Source: Chitinophaga sp. YR627
Lineage (GTDB): Bacteria > Bacteroidota > Bacteroidia > Chitinophagales > Chitinophagaceae
Reading direction: 5' to 3'
Length of the DNA stretch: 64,000 nt
Assembly (NCBI RefSeq): GCF_900114995.1
Contig: NZ_FOUX01000001.1
Span: 1,860,001-1,924,000 of the forward strand
The position numbers and the translations under genes were made by a program. The notes under the pieces are model-generated. The model did not search any database, was not told the DNA's origin, and worked only from the letters and a program-made list of their open reading frames with translations. This document shows, in pieces, positions 1 to 6,597 of this stretch (its first letter is position 1; the number at the start of each line of letters is the position of its first letter).

Positions 1-1168
1 CTACCAGGGCCACCTGCTGATCGGGTGCTATATCAAAGGAAACATGTTGTAATACCTCCTGGTCCTCTCTGGTGGGATAATGAAAAGAAATATCGTTGAA
101 GGAGAGCTGGCCTGTCAGCTGATCCTGTGGGGCAACGGTAGTCATCTCCTCCACTGGTTCTGCCGGTTCATCGAGGATCTCGAGCAGATGCTCGGTCGCG
201 CCAATGCTCTTTTGAATGCTGGTGTACACTTCCGCCAGACCAGCAACAGACCCGCCAATAAAGCTGGAATACAGCACAAATGACAACAACATGCCCGGAT
301 CCATTTTGCCTTCGGCGATCAGTAAAGCACCCCGCCAGATCACACCGATCATCGCACCAAACACGCCCACTATCATACTGGCAGCGAAAGCGCCCCGGAA
401 CTTTCCGGTCTTCATACCGGTAGCTGCTACTTCCTGGATCTTCTTGTGGTAGCGCTTCATCTCAAAGAATTCGTTCGCGAACGCTTTGACATTTAATACG
501 CCCTGAAGGGTTTCTTCAACGATCGTATTCGCTTCTGCCACCTGACTTTGCGCCAGCTTGGAATAACGTCTCACAAAACGTCCGAAGAAGAAAGCGATCA
601 CCATGATCACCGGCAACGTCGTCAGCATCAGAAGGGTGAGTTGTACGGAGGTATGCAGCAGCAGTACCAGTCCACCGACAATAATGATCAGCTGACGGAT
701 AAACTCCGCAACTGTCGTAGTAAACGTCTCCTGCAAAAGGGAAATATCCGAAGAGATCCTGCTGCCTAATTCCCCCACACGCCTGTTCAGGAAGAAGCGC
801 ATGGGCAGTTTGATCATGTGATTATAAATATGCTGCCGTAAGGAGGCCAGCGAACGTTCTGTTACGTTAACAAATAGCATTATCCGGAGATAACCAAAAA
901 CTCCCTGGGCAATCAGGATCCCGGCCAGTAAAAGTCCGATCTGGTTGATCCGGTGTGGATCAGTCGTCACACGATGTCCCCCGGCGGCATCAACCAGTTC
1001 CCCGAGCAGTTTGGGAAAAGCGAGGTTGGCAGCACTCGAAATAAAGAGAAAAAGCAGACCGAGTCCAAAGGCCGGCCAATATGGTTTGACATATTTATAG
1101 AGTCTGAACGTGCGTTTTAATGCAGCTGCACGGAGTGGCTTCTTTTGTTGTGTACTGTCGTCTTGCAT
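1..1168 (-). CDS. ABC transporter, fused permease/ATPase (3' part cut by window edge)
   Basis: The reading frame runs off the left edge after 389 codons. It starts at the ATG at 1168 and encodes a short basic N-terminus, then an exporter-type transmembrane domain of about six helices (roughly residues 25-310), then the start of the nucleotide-binding domain with the A-loop region FHYPTRE and the strand DQQVALV. The Walker A motif would follow just outside the window. The coupling-helix region near residues 105-135 (MRFFLNRRVGELGSRIS) is typical of MsbA/BmrA-type homodimeric exporters of lipids or drugs in the inner membrane. The family assignment is firm from this domain order; the substrate cannot be told. 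No partner gene is visible on this side. Confidence 0.93.
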   Translation of the reverse strand, partial: MQDDSTQQKKPLRAAALKRTFRLYKYVKPYWPAFGLGLLFLFISSAANLAFPKLLGELVDAAGGHRVTTDPHRINQIGLLLAGILIAQGVFGYLRIMLFVNVTERSLASLRQHIYNHMIKLPMRFFLNRRVGELGSRISSDISLLQETFTTTVAEFIRQLIIIVGGLVLLLHTSVQLTLLMLTTLPVIMVIAFFFGRFVRRYSKLAQSQVAEANTIVEETLQGVLNVKAFANEFFEMKRYHKKIQEVAATGMKTGKFRGAFAASMIVGVFGAMIGVIWRGALLIAEGKMDPGMLLSFVLYSSFIGGSVAGLAEVYTSIQKSIGATEHLLEILDEPAEPVEEMTTVAPQDQLTGQLSFNDISFHYPTREDQEVLQHVSFDIAPDQQVALV

Positions 1169-1292
1169 CAGTTAGATAAGAATTATCAATAAGGAGGAAT
1201 AAACAATCCGGAATTGTCTCTTAGTTTCGCTCTGAGTCGTATAGGTTATGACGGGCAGGCAAGGTAAATATTTTATCCTTAGGATAACAAAT

Positions 1293-1318
1293 AAAGGAGG
1301 CCGCTGAGGACCTCCTTT
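1293..1318 (-). terminator. Probable intrinsic terminator, leftward
   Basis: Arms AAAGGAGG and CCTCCTTT form an 8 bp stem. Read leftward, the hairpin is followed by TTATTTG, a weak T-rich tail. It could end transcripts of the two small lipoprotein genes to its right, although it lies about 240 nt past the stop codon of the nearer one. The rest of 1169-1560 holds no gene that I can see. Confidence 0.45.
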
Positions 1319-1560
1319 CTGAAAAGACGATAGTCAATTACGAATGTACGTCTGTTACGACGTAGAACTGAGCTTGCTACAAGACATCAATCCGATTACA
1401 AACACAGCTGATATTTCTGAAAAACAACGACTTAAATAGCCAATCTGCGTCGTTAAATTCGTTTACGGGGCTTGTTTTCTGACCATCTCCAACAAAAGCC
1501 TGTGCTAAGCTATTACCGGAAGGTAACTGTACGTATCTGCAATACCACTCGTAATCAACA

Positions 1561-1818
1561 TTACTTTTGTCTGTTCTTACTGGAATCAGCTACACCTGTT
1601 CCATAACGGGAAGAATCTTCTCCGGGATTAATAGCTCCCGGCGGTACTTCTGCTGCCGGAGCTGTATCAGGTGTAACAGTGGGTTGTTCGGTGCCTCCAA
1701 CAGTGGTTGAATCACTATGACTGCCAGCACCTCCACCACATGCTATAAAACTTGTTGCTCCTGCTACTAACAGTGTATATAACAGGTATTTATATCTACT
1801 TACTTGAGTATTTTTCAT
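1561..1818 (-). CDS. Small secreted lipoprotein, hypothetical
   Basis: 85 residues. A basic N-terminus and a hydrophobic stretch end in a lipobox-like FIAC with Cys27, so this is probably a signal peptidase II lipoprotein. The mature part is short, rich in Gly, Ser, Thr and Pro, and has no recognisable domain; it looks like a disordered surface or periplasmic tail. It resembles its upstream neighbour at 1919-2170 in layout (lipobox, then a Ser/Thr/Asp-rich tail), so the two may be paralogues or simply share a style common in Bacteroidota. Real expression is plausible but unproven because the protein is short and low in complexity. Confidence 0.55.
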   Translation of the reverse strand: MKNTQVSRYKYLLYTLLVAGATSFIACGGGAGSHSDSTTVGGTEQPTVTPDTAPAAEVPPGAINPGEDSSRYGTGVADSSKNRQK

Positions 1819-1918
1819 AAACTACTTTTTGTCAGTTAACAAATACAAGTTGCTACATATATGTCCCTGCATTTTTTTCCACAAATAGTGGACGAAAGTA
1901 AACGGCTAACACACAATA

Positions 1919-2170
1919 TTACTTAATCGGCATAGAATCAGGTCTTACGGATGAGGTATCCATTGTCCTGTTCATAGTGTCGACTGTACTGGTTGTGTCA
2001 GACTGTATAATGGAGGAACTGTCTGTCGTGTTACCACTTTCCTTTGAACTACCACAGGAAAACAGGAAGAGACTCAGTATAATAGCGAGACACGTTGTAA
2101 TACCGATCTTACATAAAGCCAGACGAAAGGTTATAGCATTATTACCGAGGTCTTTGTTTTGCGTTCTCAT
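1919..2170 (-). CDS. Small secreted lipoprotein, hypothetical
   Basis: 83 residues with an N-terminal basic region, a strong hydrophobic segment (about residues 20-37) and a lipobox LFSC with Cys39 followed by GSSK. The mature 44 residues are Ser/Thr/Asp-rich and probably disordered. Function unknown. It lies upstream of, and on the same strand as, the similar lipoprotein gene at 1561-1818, about 100 bp away, and is divergent from the mgtC-like gene. Confidence 0.55.
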   Translation of the reverse strand: MRTQNKDLGNNAITFRLALCKIGITTCLAIILSLFLFSCGSSKESGNTTDSSSIIQSDTTSTVDTMNRTMDTSSVRPDSMPIK

Positions 2171-2267
2171 GATTAACTAAATATTTATCCAGGTTAAACA
2201 ATAACTAAATAATAACTAAATAAAGAGTATGATTTCTGCTAAATGCATAAATAATTATGCCAAGGCT

Positions 2268-2275
2268 TACATTTG
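2268..2275 (+). promoter_or_regulatory. Candidate -7 promoter element for the MgtC-like gene
   Basis: TACATTTG matches the Bacteroidota -7 consensus TAnnTTTG exactly. Transcription would begin near 2279, only a few bases before the ATG codons at 2285 and 2291. I see no clear -33 TTTG at the expected distance, so this rests on one half of the promoter. Confidence 0.4.
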
Positions 2276-2284
2276 TGACACGAC

Positions 2285-2959
2285 ATGCATATGGAACACG
2301 CTATTTTTCAGAATATTGAACAACACCAGTTACTTAAAGTAATTGTAGCGATCGTCATTGGCGGACTGCTCGGACTGGAACGGGAGTACCGGCATAAAGC
2401 AGCAGGTATGCGTACCCTGACCCTGATCTGTCTCGGTAGTACGCTTTTCACGATCCTTTCCGTAGAACTGGGATATCCATCCAGTCCGGATCGTGTTGCA
2501 TCCAATATACTGACCGGCGTAGGCTTCATCGGCGCAGGCGTGATCTTCAAAGGTGATTTTACCATAGACGGTATCACCACCGCTGCTACCATCTGGATCG
2601 CCTCTGCCCTGGGTATCGCGATTGGAATGAGCCATTATGTGCTGGCCGCCTTTTCTCTGGCAATGGTGCTATTACTATTAATGGGATTAAAAGCCCTGGA
2701 AGGCAACATTGGCAGGTGGAGAGAGAAACGCACCTATACGATCAGCTATCCGGCTGACCAGTACAAAGCAGAGGAGTTAACGGCTCTTTTCCGCCAACAT
2801 AATGTTACATTCAAATTGCTGCTGCAATCGAAGAAAGATGCACTGATAGAAAATAAATACGAAGTGAGTGGTAAGCCGCACGCAATGGCCGCTATCACCG
2901 ATTTCCTGCTGTCAGATAAAAATATTCACCATTTTGCCGTTCAGGCAAACCCACTTTAG
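2285..2959 (+). CDS. MgtC/SapB family membrane protein
   Basis: 224 residues. The N-terminal half carries four to five hydrophobic helices with the family signature GGLLGLEREYRHKAAGMRT (residues about 27-45) and a conserved FIGAGVIFK segment. The C-terminal part (about 150-224) is a soluble ACT-like domain. MgtC-family proteins sit in the inner membrane and are linked to survival in low magnesium and to control of membrane potential and ATP synthase in other bacteria; in an environmental organism the exact role is unclear. Two in-frame ATGs (2285 and 2291) are possible starts. The gene is followed after 14 bp by the DUF763 gene, so the two are probably co-transcribed. Confidence 0.9.
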   Translation: MHMEHAIFQNIEQHQLLKVIVAIVIGGLLGLEREYRHKAAGMRTLTLICLGSTLFTILSVELGYPSSPDRVASNILTGVGFIGAGVIFKGDFTIDGITTAATIWIASALGIAIGMSHYVLAAFSLAMVLLLLMGLKALEGNIGRWREKRTYTISYPADQYKAEELTALFRQHNVTFKLLLQSKKDALIENKYEVSGKPHAMAAITDFLLSDKNIHHFAVQANPL

Positions 2960-2973
2960 AAGGAGAAAGAGAC

Positions 2974-4176
2974 ATGTCGCACGCCGATCTTCCATTACAT
3001 TACGGACATGTGCCACCCTGGCTGGCACAACGAATGAGCCTCCTGGGAGGCGCTATTGTCGAAACCATTGTAGCGGATTACGGAAAAGGAGAAGTCATCC
3101 GCCGGCTGAGTGATCCCTGCTGGTTCCAGGCATTGGGTTGTGTATTGGGGATGGACTGGCACTCGTCAGGCATCACAACCAGTGTAATGGGCGCCTTAAA
3201 AAAAGCACTGAATCCCAGGGCACAGGAACTGGGTATCTATATCTGCGGAGGAAAGGGAAAACATTCCCGTCAGACACCCGCGGAATTACTGGCCATTGCA
3301 GAACGTACCGGCTTACCGGGACAGGAACTCGTACGCAGCAGCAAACTGGCGGCTAAAGTGGATAATACGGCCATACAGGACGGTTTTCAGTTATATCTGC
3401 ACTCTTTCATCGTCTCAGACGAAGGCGACTGGGCTATCGTACAACAGGGTATGAATGACGCCAGTAGTATGGCGCGCCGTTATCACTGGCACTCGGCCGC
3501 CTTTAAGGAATACACCGAATCTCCGCATACATTTATCTATGGTAAAAATCAGGGACTCATTCTTAATCTCACAGACAGGGAAGCCGTATCCACCAAAGCC
3601 GGTATGCTCGAACTGGTAAAGGAAAACCCGGCACACCTGCTGCCGGAGATCAGAAATCTGATCATGCCCTCACACCACGATGTGCGCTCAAAGGATGTGG
3701 ACCTCAAACGATTGGGAAGTGTACTGGCAGTAGCGCATGAACGTCAGCTGCATGACTTCGAATCTTTATTATTGCTGGAGGGAGTTGGTCCCCGTACCTT
3801 ACAATCCCTGACACTTGTCAGTGAAGTGATCCATGGTACGCCATCCCGCTTTACCGATCCTGCGCGTTTTTCCTTCGCACATGGCGGAAAAGATGGCCAC
3901 CCCTTCCCTGTTCCGGTGAACGTATATGACGAAACGATCAGTGTATTAAAAGATGCCGTTAATAAAGCGAAGATCGGCCAGTCTGATAAACAGGACGCCA
4001 TCCGCAAATTATCAATGCTGTCACAACAGGTTGAAAAGGACTTTATTCCCAACGCGCGGCTGGAAGAACTGATCCAGGAAGAAAGAGATCATTCCTGGCA
4101 ATATGGTGGCCGTACCGTAATGGGTAAAGCACAACCGCCAAAGAAAAAAGGGGGTGATCAGCTGAGTTTATTCTGA
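2974..4176 (+). CDS. DUF763 domain-containing protein
   Basis: 400 residues, the usual length for the DUF763 family, which it covers end to end. Family hallmarks are the N-terminal ADLPLHYGHVPPWLAQRM, a GIYICGGKGKHSRQTP segment near 90-107 and a mid-region MNDASSMARRYHWHS. The family occurs in archaea and scattered bacteria and has no established function. A conserved tract near 250-275 ends in LLLEGVGPRTLQSL, which looks like a helix-hairpin-helix and may suggest nucleic acid binding; that is my inference. The last 19 bp overlap the 3' end of the convergent antiporter gene, and the C-terminus is Lys-rich. Confidence 0.88.
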   Translation: MSHADLPLHYGHVPPWLAQRMSLLGGAIVETIVADYGKGEVIRRLSDPCWFQALGCVLGMDWHSSGITTSVMGALKKALNPRAQELGIYICGGKGKHSRQTPAELLAIAERTGLPGQELVRSSKLAAKVDNTAIQDGFQLYLHSFIVSDEGDWAIVQQGMNDASSMARRYHWHSAAFKEYTESPHTFIYGKNQGLILNLTDREAVSTKAGMLELVKENPAHLLPEIRNLIMPSHHDVRSKDVDLKRLGSVLAVAHERQLHDFESLLLLEGVGPRTLQSLTLVSEVIHGTPSRFTDPARFSFAHGGKDGHPFPVPVNVYDETISVLKDAVNKAKIGQSDKQDAIRKLSMLSQQVEKDFIPNARLEELIQEERDHSWQYGGRTVMGKAQPPKKKGGDQLSLF

Positions 4177-5435
4177 CGCTTATATTTACTCATCATCTTC
4201 ACGATCAGGGGCAGCGTCAGGCCCTGACCTATCAGCGTAAACAATACAACAGCTACTGATATAAAGATGATCTCGTTCCTCAATGGAAACGGCGCTCCGT
4301 TTTCAAGCTTCTCCGGAAGACCGATCGCGATAGCCAGTGATACAATGCCTCTCATACCGGACCAGCTGATGATCACACTGGTAGGATAGTCAAGTAAAGT
4401 ATCCCTTGTCATCTTATGCCGTCTCCGATGTTTGGATGACAGGAATGCCCGTTGCAGATTGACCTTCTGCAAAAATACCCTCGCCATACGAAGTACTAAC
4501 GCCACAATAGTGATCAGGAAGGCATAACCCAGATAAGGAAGTACCTGGCTCTGATCAATATGTTTTAATACATAAGGATATTGTAATCCAATCAGGATAA
4601 AGATCAAACCATTCAGCAGGAAAATGATCACATCCCAGATCGTTTTCGATTGATCTTTCAGACTATCCGGGAAGATCTTTTTACTAAAGCGGGAAATACT
4701 TAAGCCTAATACCACCACAGCAATCACACCGGAAACGTGCAACTCTTCCGCAATCCGGTAAGCCACAAAAGGCATGAGCAGCATAAAACTGATCGTCACC
4801 ATCACATTGCCATGTATACGCGCAAGTATAAACGAGAGCAGTTTACCGATCACAAATCCTACTGCAAAGCCTCCTGCCAGCAGGATCGCAAACTGTAAAG
4901 ACGCCTGCCAGAAAACAAAAGCAGTTCCTGTTACAGCGGCTACCGCAAAACGGTAAGCCACCAGCGCGGAAGCATCGTTCACCAGACTTTCCCCCTCAAG
5001 AATGGTCGTTGTTTTATGGGACAATCCCAGCCCTTTTGTGATCCCAATTGCTGCGACAGCGTCTGTCGCTGATAGAATCGCCCCCAGTACAAACGCCAGT
5101 GGCCAGGTCATTCCCGGGATGGTGTAATAGGCAATAACAGCGATCCCAAGGGTGGTAATGAATACCAGTCCGATGGCGAGCGATGTGATCGTATTAAAGT
5201 GTGTACGGAACTCATTGGCGGGCATATTAAAGGCCGCGTCATATAGCAGTGGCGGCAGAAAGATCAGGAAGATGATTTCCGGGTTTAGCTCGATGACCGG
5301 CATTGTGGGAATAAATCCCACAGCAATACCCGCAGTGATCAGCAATATAGGATATGGCAGACGGATCTTGTTAGCAACTGCTGACAGACCGATCATAATA
5401 GCCAGGATCAGAATAACAACGCTGTAATTCTCCAT
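4158..5435 (-). CDS. Na+/H+ antiporter, CPA1 (NhaP-like) family
   Basis: 425 residues and about 12 membrane helices. Family motifs are visible: LPPLLYDAAFN (about 60-70), LSATDAVAA with Asp125, and EGESLVNDASALVAYR with the Asn153-Asp154 pair expected at the ion-binding site of CPA1 exchangers. It swaps cytoplasmic Na+ (or K+/Li+) for protons across the inner membrane, serving pH and salt homeostasis. There is no long C-terminal regulatory domain. It has an unusually long leader: between 5556 and 5783 on the same strand lie two structured RNA copies and an intrinsic terminator, so its expression is probably controlled by transcription attenuation. The gene overlaps the DUF763 gene tail to tail by 19 bp. 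Confidence 0.92.
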   Translation of the reverse strand: MENYSVVILILAIMIGLSAVANKIRLPYPILLITAGIAVGFIPTMPVIELNPEIIFLIFLPPLLYDAAFNMPANEFRTHFNTITSLAIGLVFITTLGIAVIAYYTIPGMTWPLAFVLGAILSATDAVAAIGITKGLGLSHKTTTILEGESLVNDASALVAYRFAVAAVTGTAFVFWQASLQFAILLAGGFAVGFVIGKLLSFILARIHGNVMVTISFMLLMPFVAYRIAEELHVSGVIAVVVLGLSISRFSKKIFPDSLKDQSKTIWDVIIFLLNGLIFILIGLQYPYVLKHIDQSQVLPYLGYAFLITIVALVLRMARVFLQKVNLQRAFLSSKHRRRHKMTRDTLLDYPTSVIISWSGMRGIVSLAIAIGLPEKLENGAPFPLRNEIIFISVAVVLFTLIGQGLTLPLIVKMMSKYKRQNKLS

Positions 5436-5555
5436 TTATCAGACTCCGCAGGAGCAGCGGTGATTGCAATGAATTGATTAGCAACTGCTCACTTTAAACG
5501 GATACGCGAATATATAAAATTTCATCATCTGTTAGTAGTTGCTATAAAACAGAAA

Positions 5556-5575
5556 TCCCGGCATGTAAGCCGGGA
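5556..5575 (-). terminator. Intrinsic terminator in the antiporter leader
   Basis: On the minus strand the stem TCCCGGC / GCCGGGA (7 bp, loop TTACAT) is followed by TTTCTGTTTT. It lies just after the tandem structured RNAs and 120 bp before the antiporter ATG. On the plus strand there is no T-tract. The position fits the expression platform of a riboswitch. Confidence 0.7.
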
Positions 5576-5580
5576 CCTCT

Positions 5581-5688
5581 GAAAAATTTCTCTTTCCTGA
5601 TTATACGCTGGCGTAAGCCAGTTCCGATAATGAAGGGTTTTCATCTTAGGCTGCGATTTGCAACCACCCTTGTTCTTTCCTATTTTTC
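5581..5688 (-). ncRNA. Structured leader RNA, proximal copy (candidate riboswitch aptamer)
   Basis: Read on the minus strand. Possible closing stem GAAAAAT (5688-5682) with ATTTTTC (5587-5581). P2 is AAGGGT (5671-5666) with ACCCTT (5638-5633). P3 is GGTTGC (5665-5660) with GCAGCC (5654-5649). The junction TAAGATGAAA lies on the 3' side of P3. A second arm, GAACTGGC-TTAC-GCCAGCGTA, spans 5623-5606. The pair T5663-G5651 works only as a G-U pair on this strand. The layout resembles the TPP riboswitch (P2/P3 arm, junction, then a CTGG...CCAGCGTA arm), but the canonical CTGAGA is not present. The ligand is unknown; the downstream gene suggests an ion. Confidence 0.6.
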
Positions 5689-5783
5689 TATGCTGGCATT
5701 ACCCAGTTCAGATCAAAATTAAAGAAGGGCTTCATCTGAGGCTACCATTTGTAGCCACCCTGTTAGGCTAAGAAAGAGAAATT
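5674..5783 (-). ncRNA. Structured leader RNA, distal copy (candidate riboswitch aptamer)
   Basis: Second copy of the same element, upstream in the transcript. Closing stem TCTTTCTTA (5777-5769) pairs with TAGGAAAGA (5682-5674), nine pairs with one G-U. P2 AGGGT (5761-5757) pairs with GCCCT (5730-5726), again with a G-U that is a mismatch on the other strand. P3 GGCTAC (5756-5751) pairs with GTAGCC (5745-5740). Compared with the other copy, P3 shows one compensatory pair (A-T to G-C) and one C-G to U-G change. Shared unpaired blocks are AGATGAA, GAACTGG and CCAGC-TA. The pyrimidine block at 5783-5772 is also perfectly complementary (12 nt) to 5596-5585 beyond the second copy, so an alternative long-range pairing could enclose both. 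Confidence 0.6.
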
Positions 5784-5895
5784 GTCTTCTGCTGATTATA
5801 GTACGAATTCCGTGCCAGAATAGCACTGTTATGTCTGCTGGATGAGCCATGGCATTCAGCTTTCAGGATTTTATGCCCAAATTATCGGTGGCGTT

Positions 5896-5924
5896 TTTGT
5901 ACCGGCTGAGTTTTACTATTTTCG
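5896..5924 (+). promoter_or_regulatory. Candidate promoter for the hypothetical gene at 5955
   Basis: A -33-like TTTG (5896-5899) is followed after 17 bp by TATTTTCG (5917-5924), a 7 of 8 match to TAnnTTTG. Transcription would start near 5928, giving a leader of under 30 nt. This is the best two-part Bacteroidota promoter I see in the first 10 kb. Confidence 0.5.
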
Positions 5925-5954
5925 CACAACGTTATTAAATTGATTATCAACCTG

Positions 5955-6470
5955 ATGAAATATAAATTCACCTTATCTGGCCTGTTCACCAATCTCCATT
6001 ACTTCTTAAGGAATGGCAGGTTCCTTCCCAATAAATTACCTGTCGAACAAATAGAAGACTATCATACCCATTATCTGGGAAGAGCGCAAGACGGAAGTCT
6101 GTTCTGGGGATATACTACATTCCTATATTCCCGCCCTCTAGGGGAGCTGGGGAAAGACTGGATGCAGTTCCGGCAGGAATATGCAGTAATGCATTTCTTT
6201 ACTGCGAATGGCAGGTACATAGAGAGTAAGTCCTGTTGCACAATGCGAAATGGTGTATTGACAGGAATAGATGAAGACGAAATGCTTGAACAATGGGCTG
6301 CCGAATTGGGTAACTACGAATTATGTGATATTGAGATCTGCCTGTTTCAGACTAAAATTGATGGCTATACATTCGGCCTGATACCACATCCTCCTTCCGG
6401 TTACATCAATCTGTATCCCAGTAACACCATTGGTTTTACTGCTCCCTGGAATGGAGGCTATTACACCTGA
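5955..6470 (+). CDS. Hypothetical protein
   Basis: 171 residues from the ATG at 5955 (an in-frame TTG at 5940 is an alternative start and lies closer to the promoter). I do not recognise the family. It is a soluble protein rich in aromatic residues with a repeated G-Y/W-x-x-F pattern (FWGYTTFLYSRP), two adjacent cysteines near residue 94, and an acidic stretch GIDEDEMLEQW. No signal peptide or membrane segment. It precedes the patatin-like gene on the same strand, with 127 bp between its stop and the ATG chosen for that gene, so a shared transcript is likely. Confidence 0.7.
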   Translation: MKYKFTLSGLFTNLHYFLRNGRFLPNKLPVEQIEDYHTHYLGRAQDGSLFWGYTTFLYSRPLGELGKDWMQFRQEYAVMHFFTANGRYIESKSCCTMRNGVLTGIDEDEMLEQWAAELGNYELCDIEICLFQTKIDGYTFGLIPHPPSGYINLYPSNTIGFTAPWNGGYYT

Positions 6471-6597
6471 CAACCTGATTAGCGCACCACCCAAACCGGA
6501 TAAAGCAGCCAACATAAGCAGCCAAAACATTTTTGGTACAACCTATGTTAACAGGAGTATTGATAATCAATTACAACTGTCACCCCCTGCTTTTCCG

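Noticed and set aside
5581..5783. Calling the antiporter leader a standard TPP riboswitch
   Set aside because: The arm CTGG..TAATG..CCAGC looks like TPP, but the core CTGAGA is absent in both copies and the gene has no thiamine link. I leave the class open.
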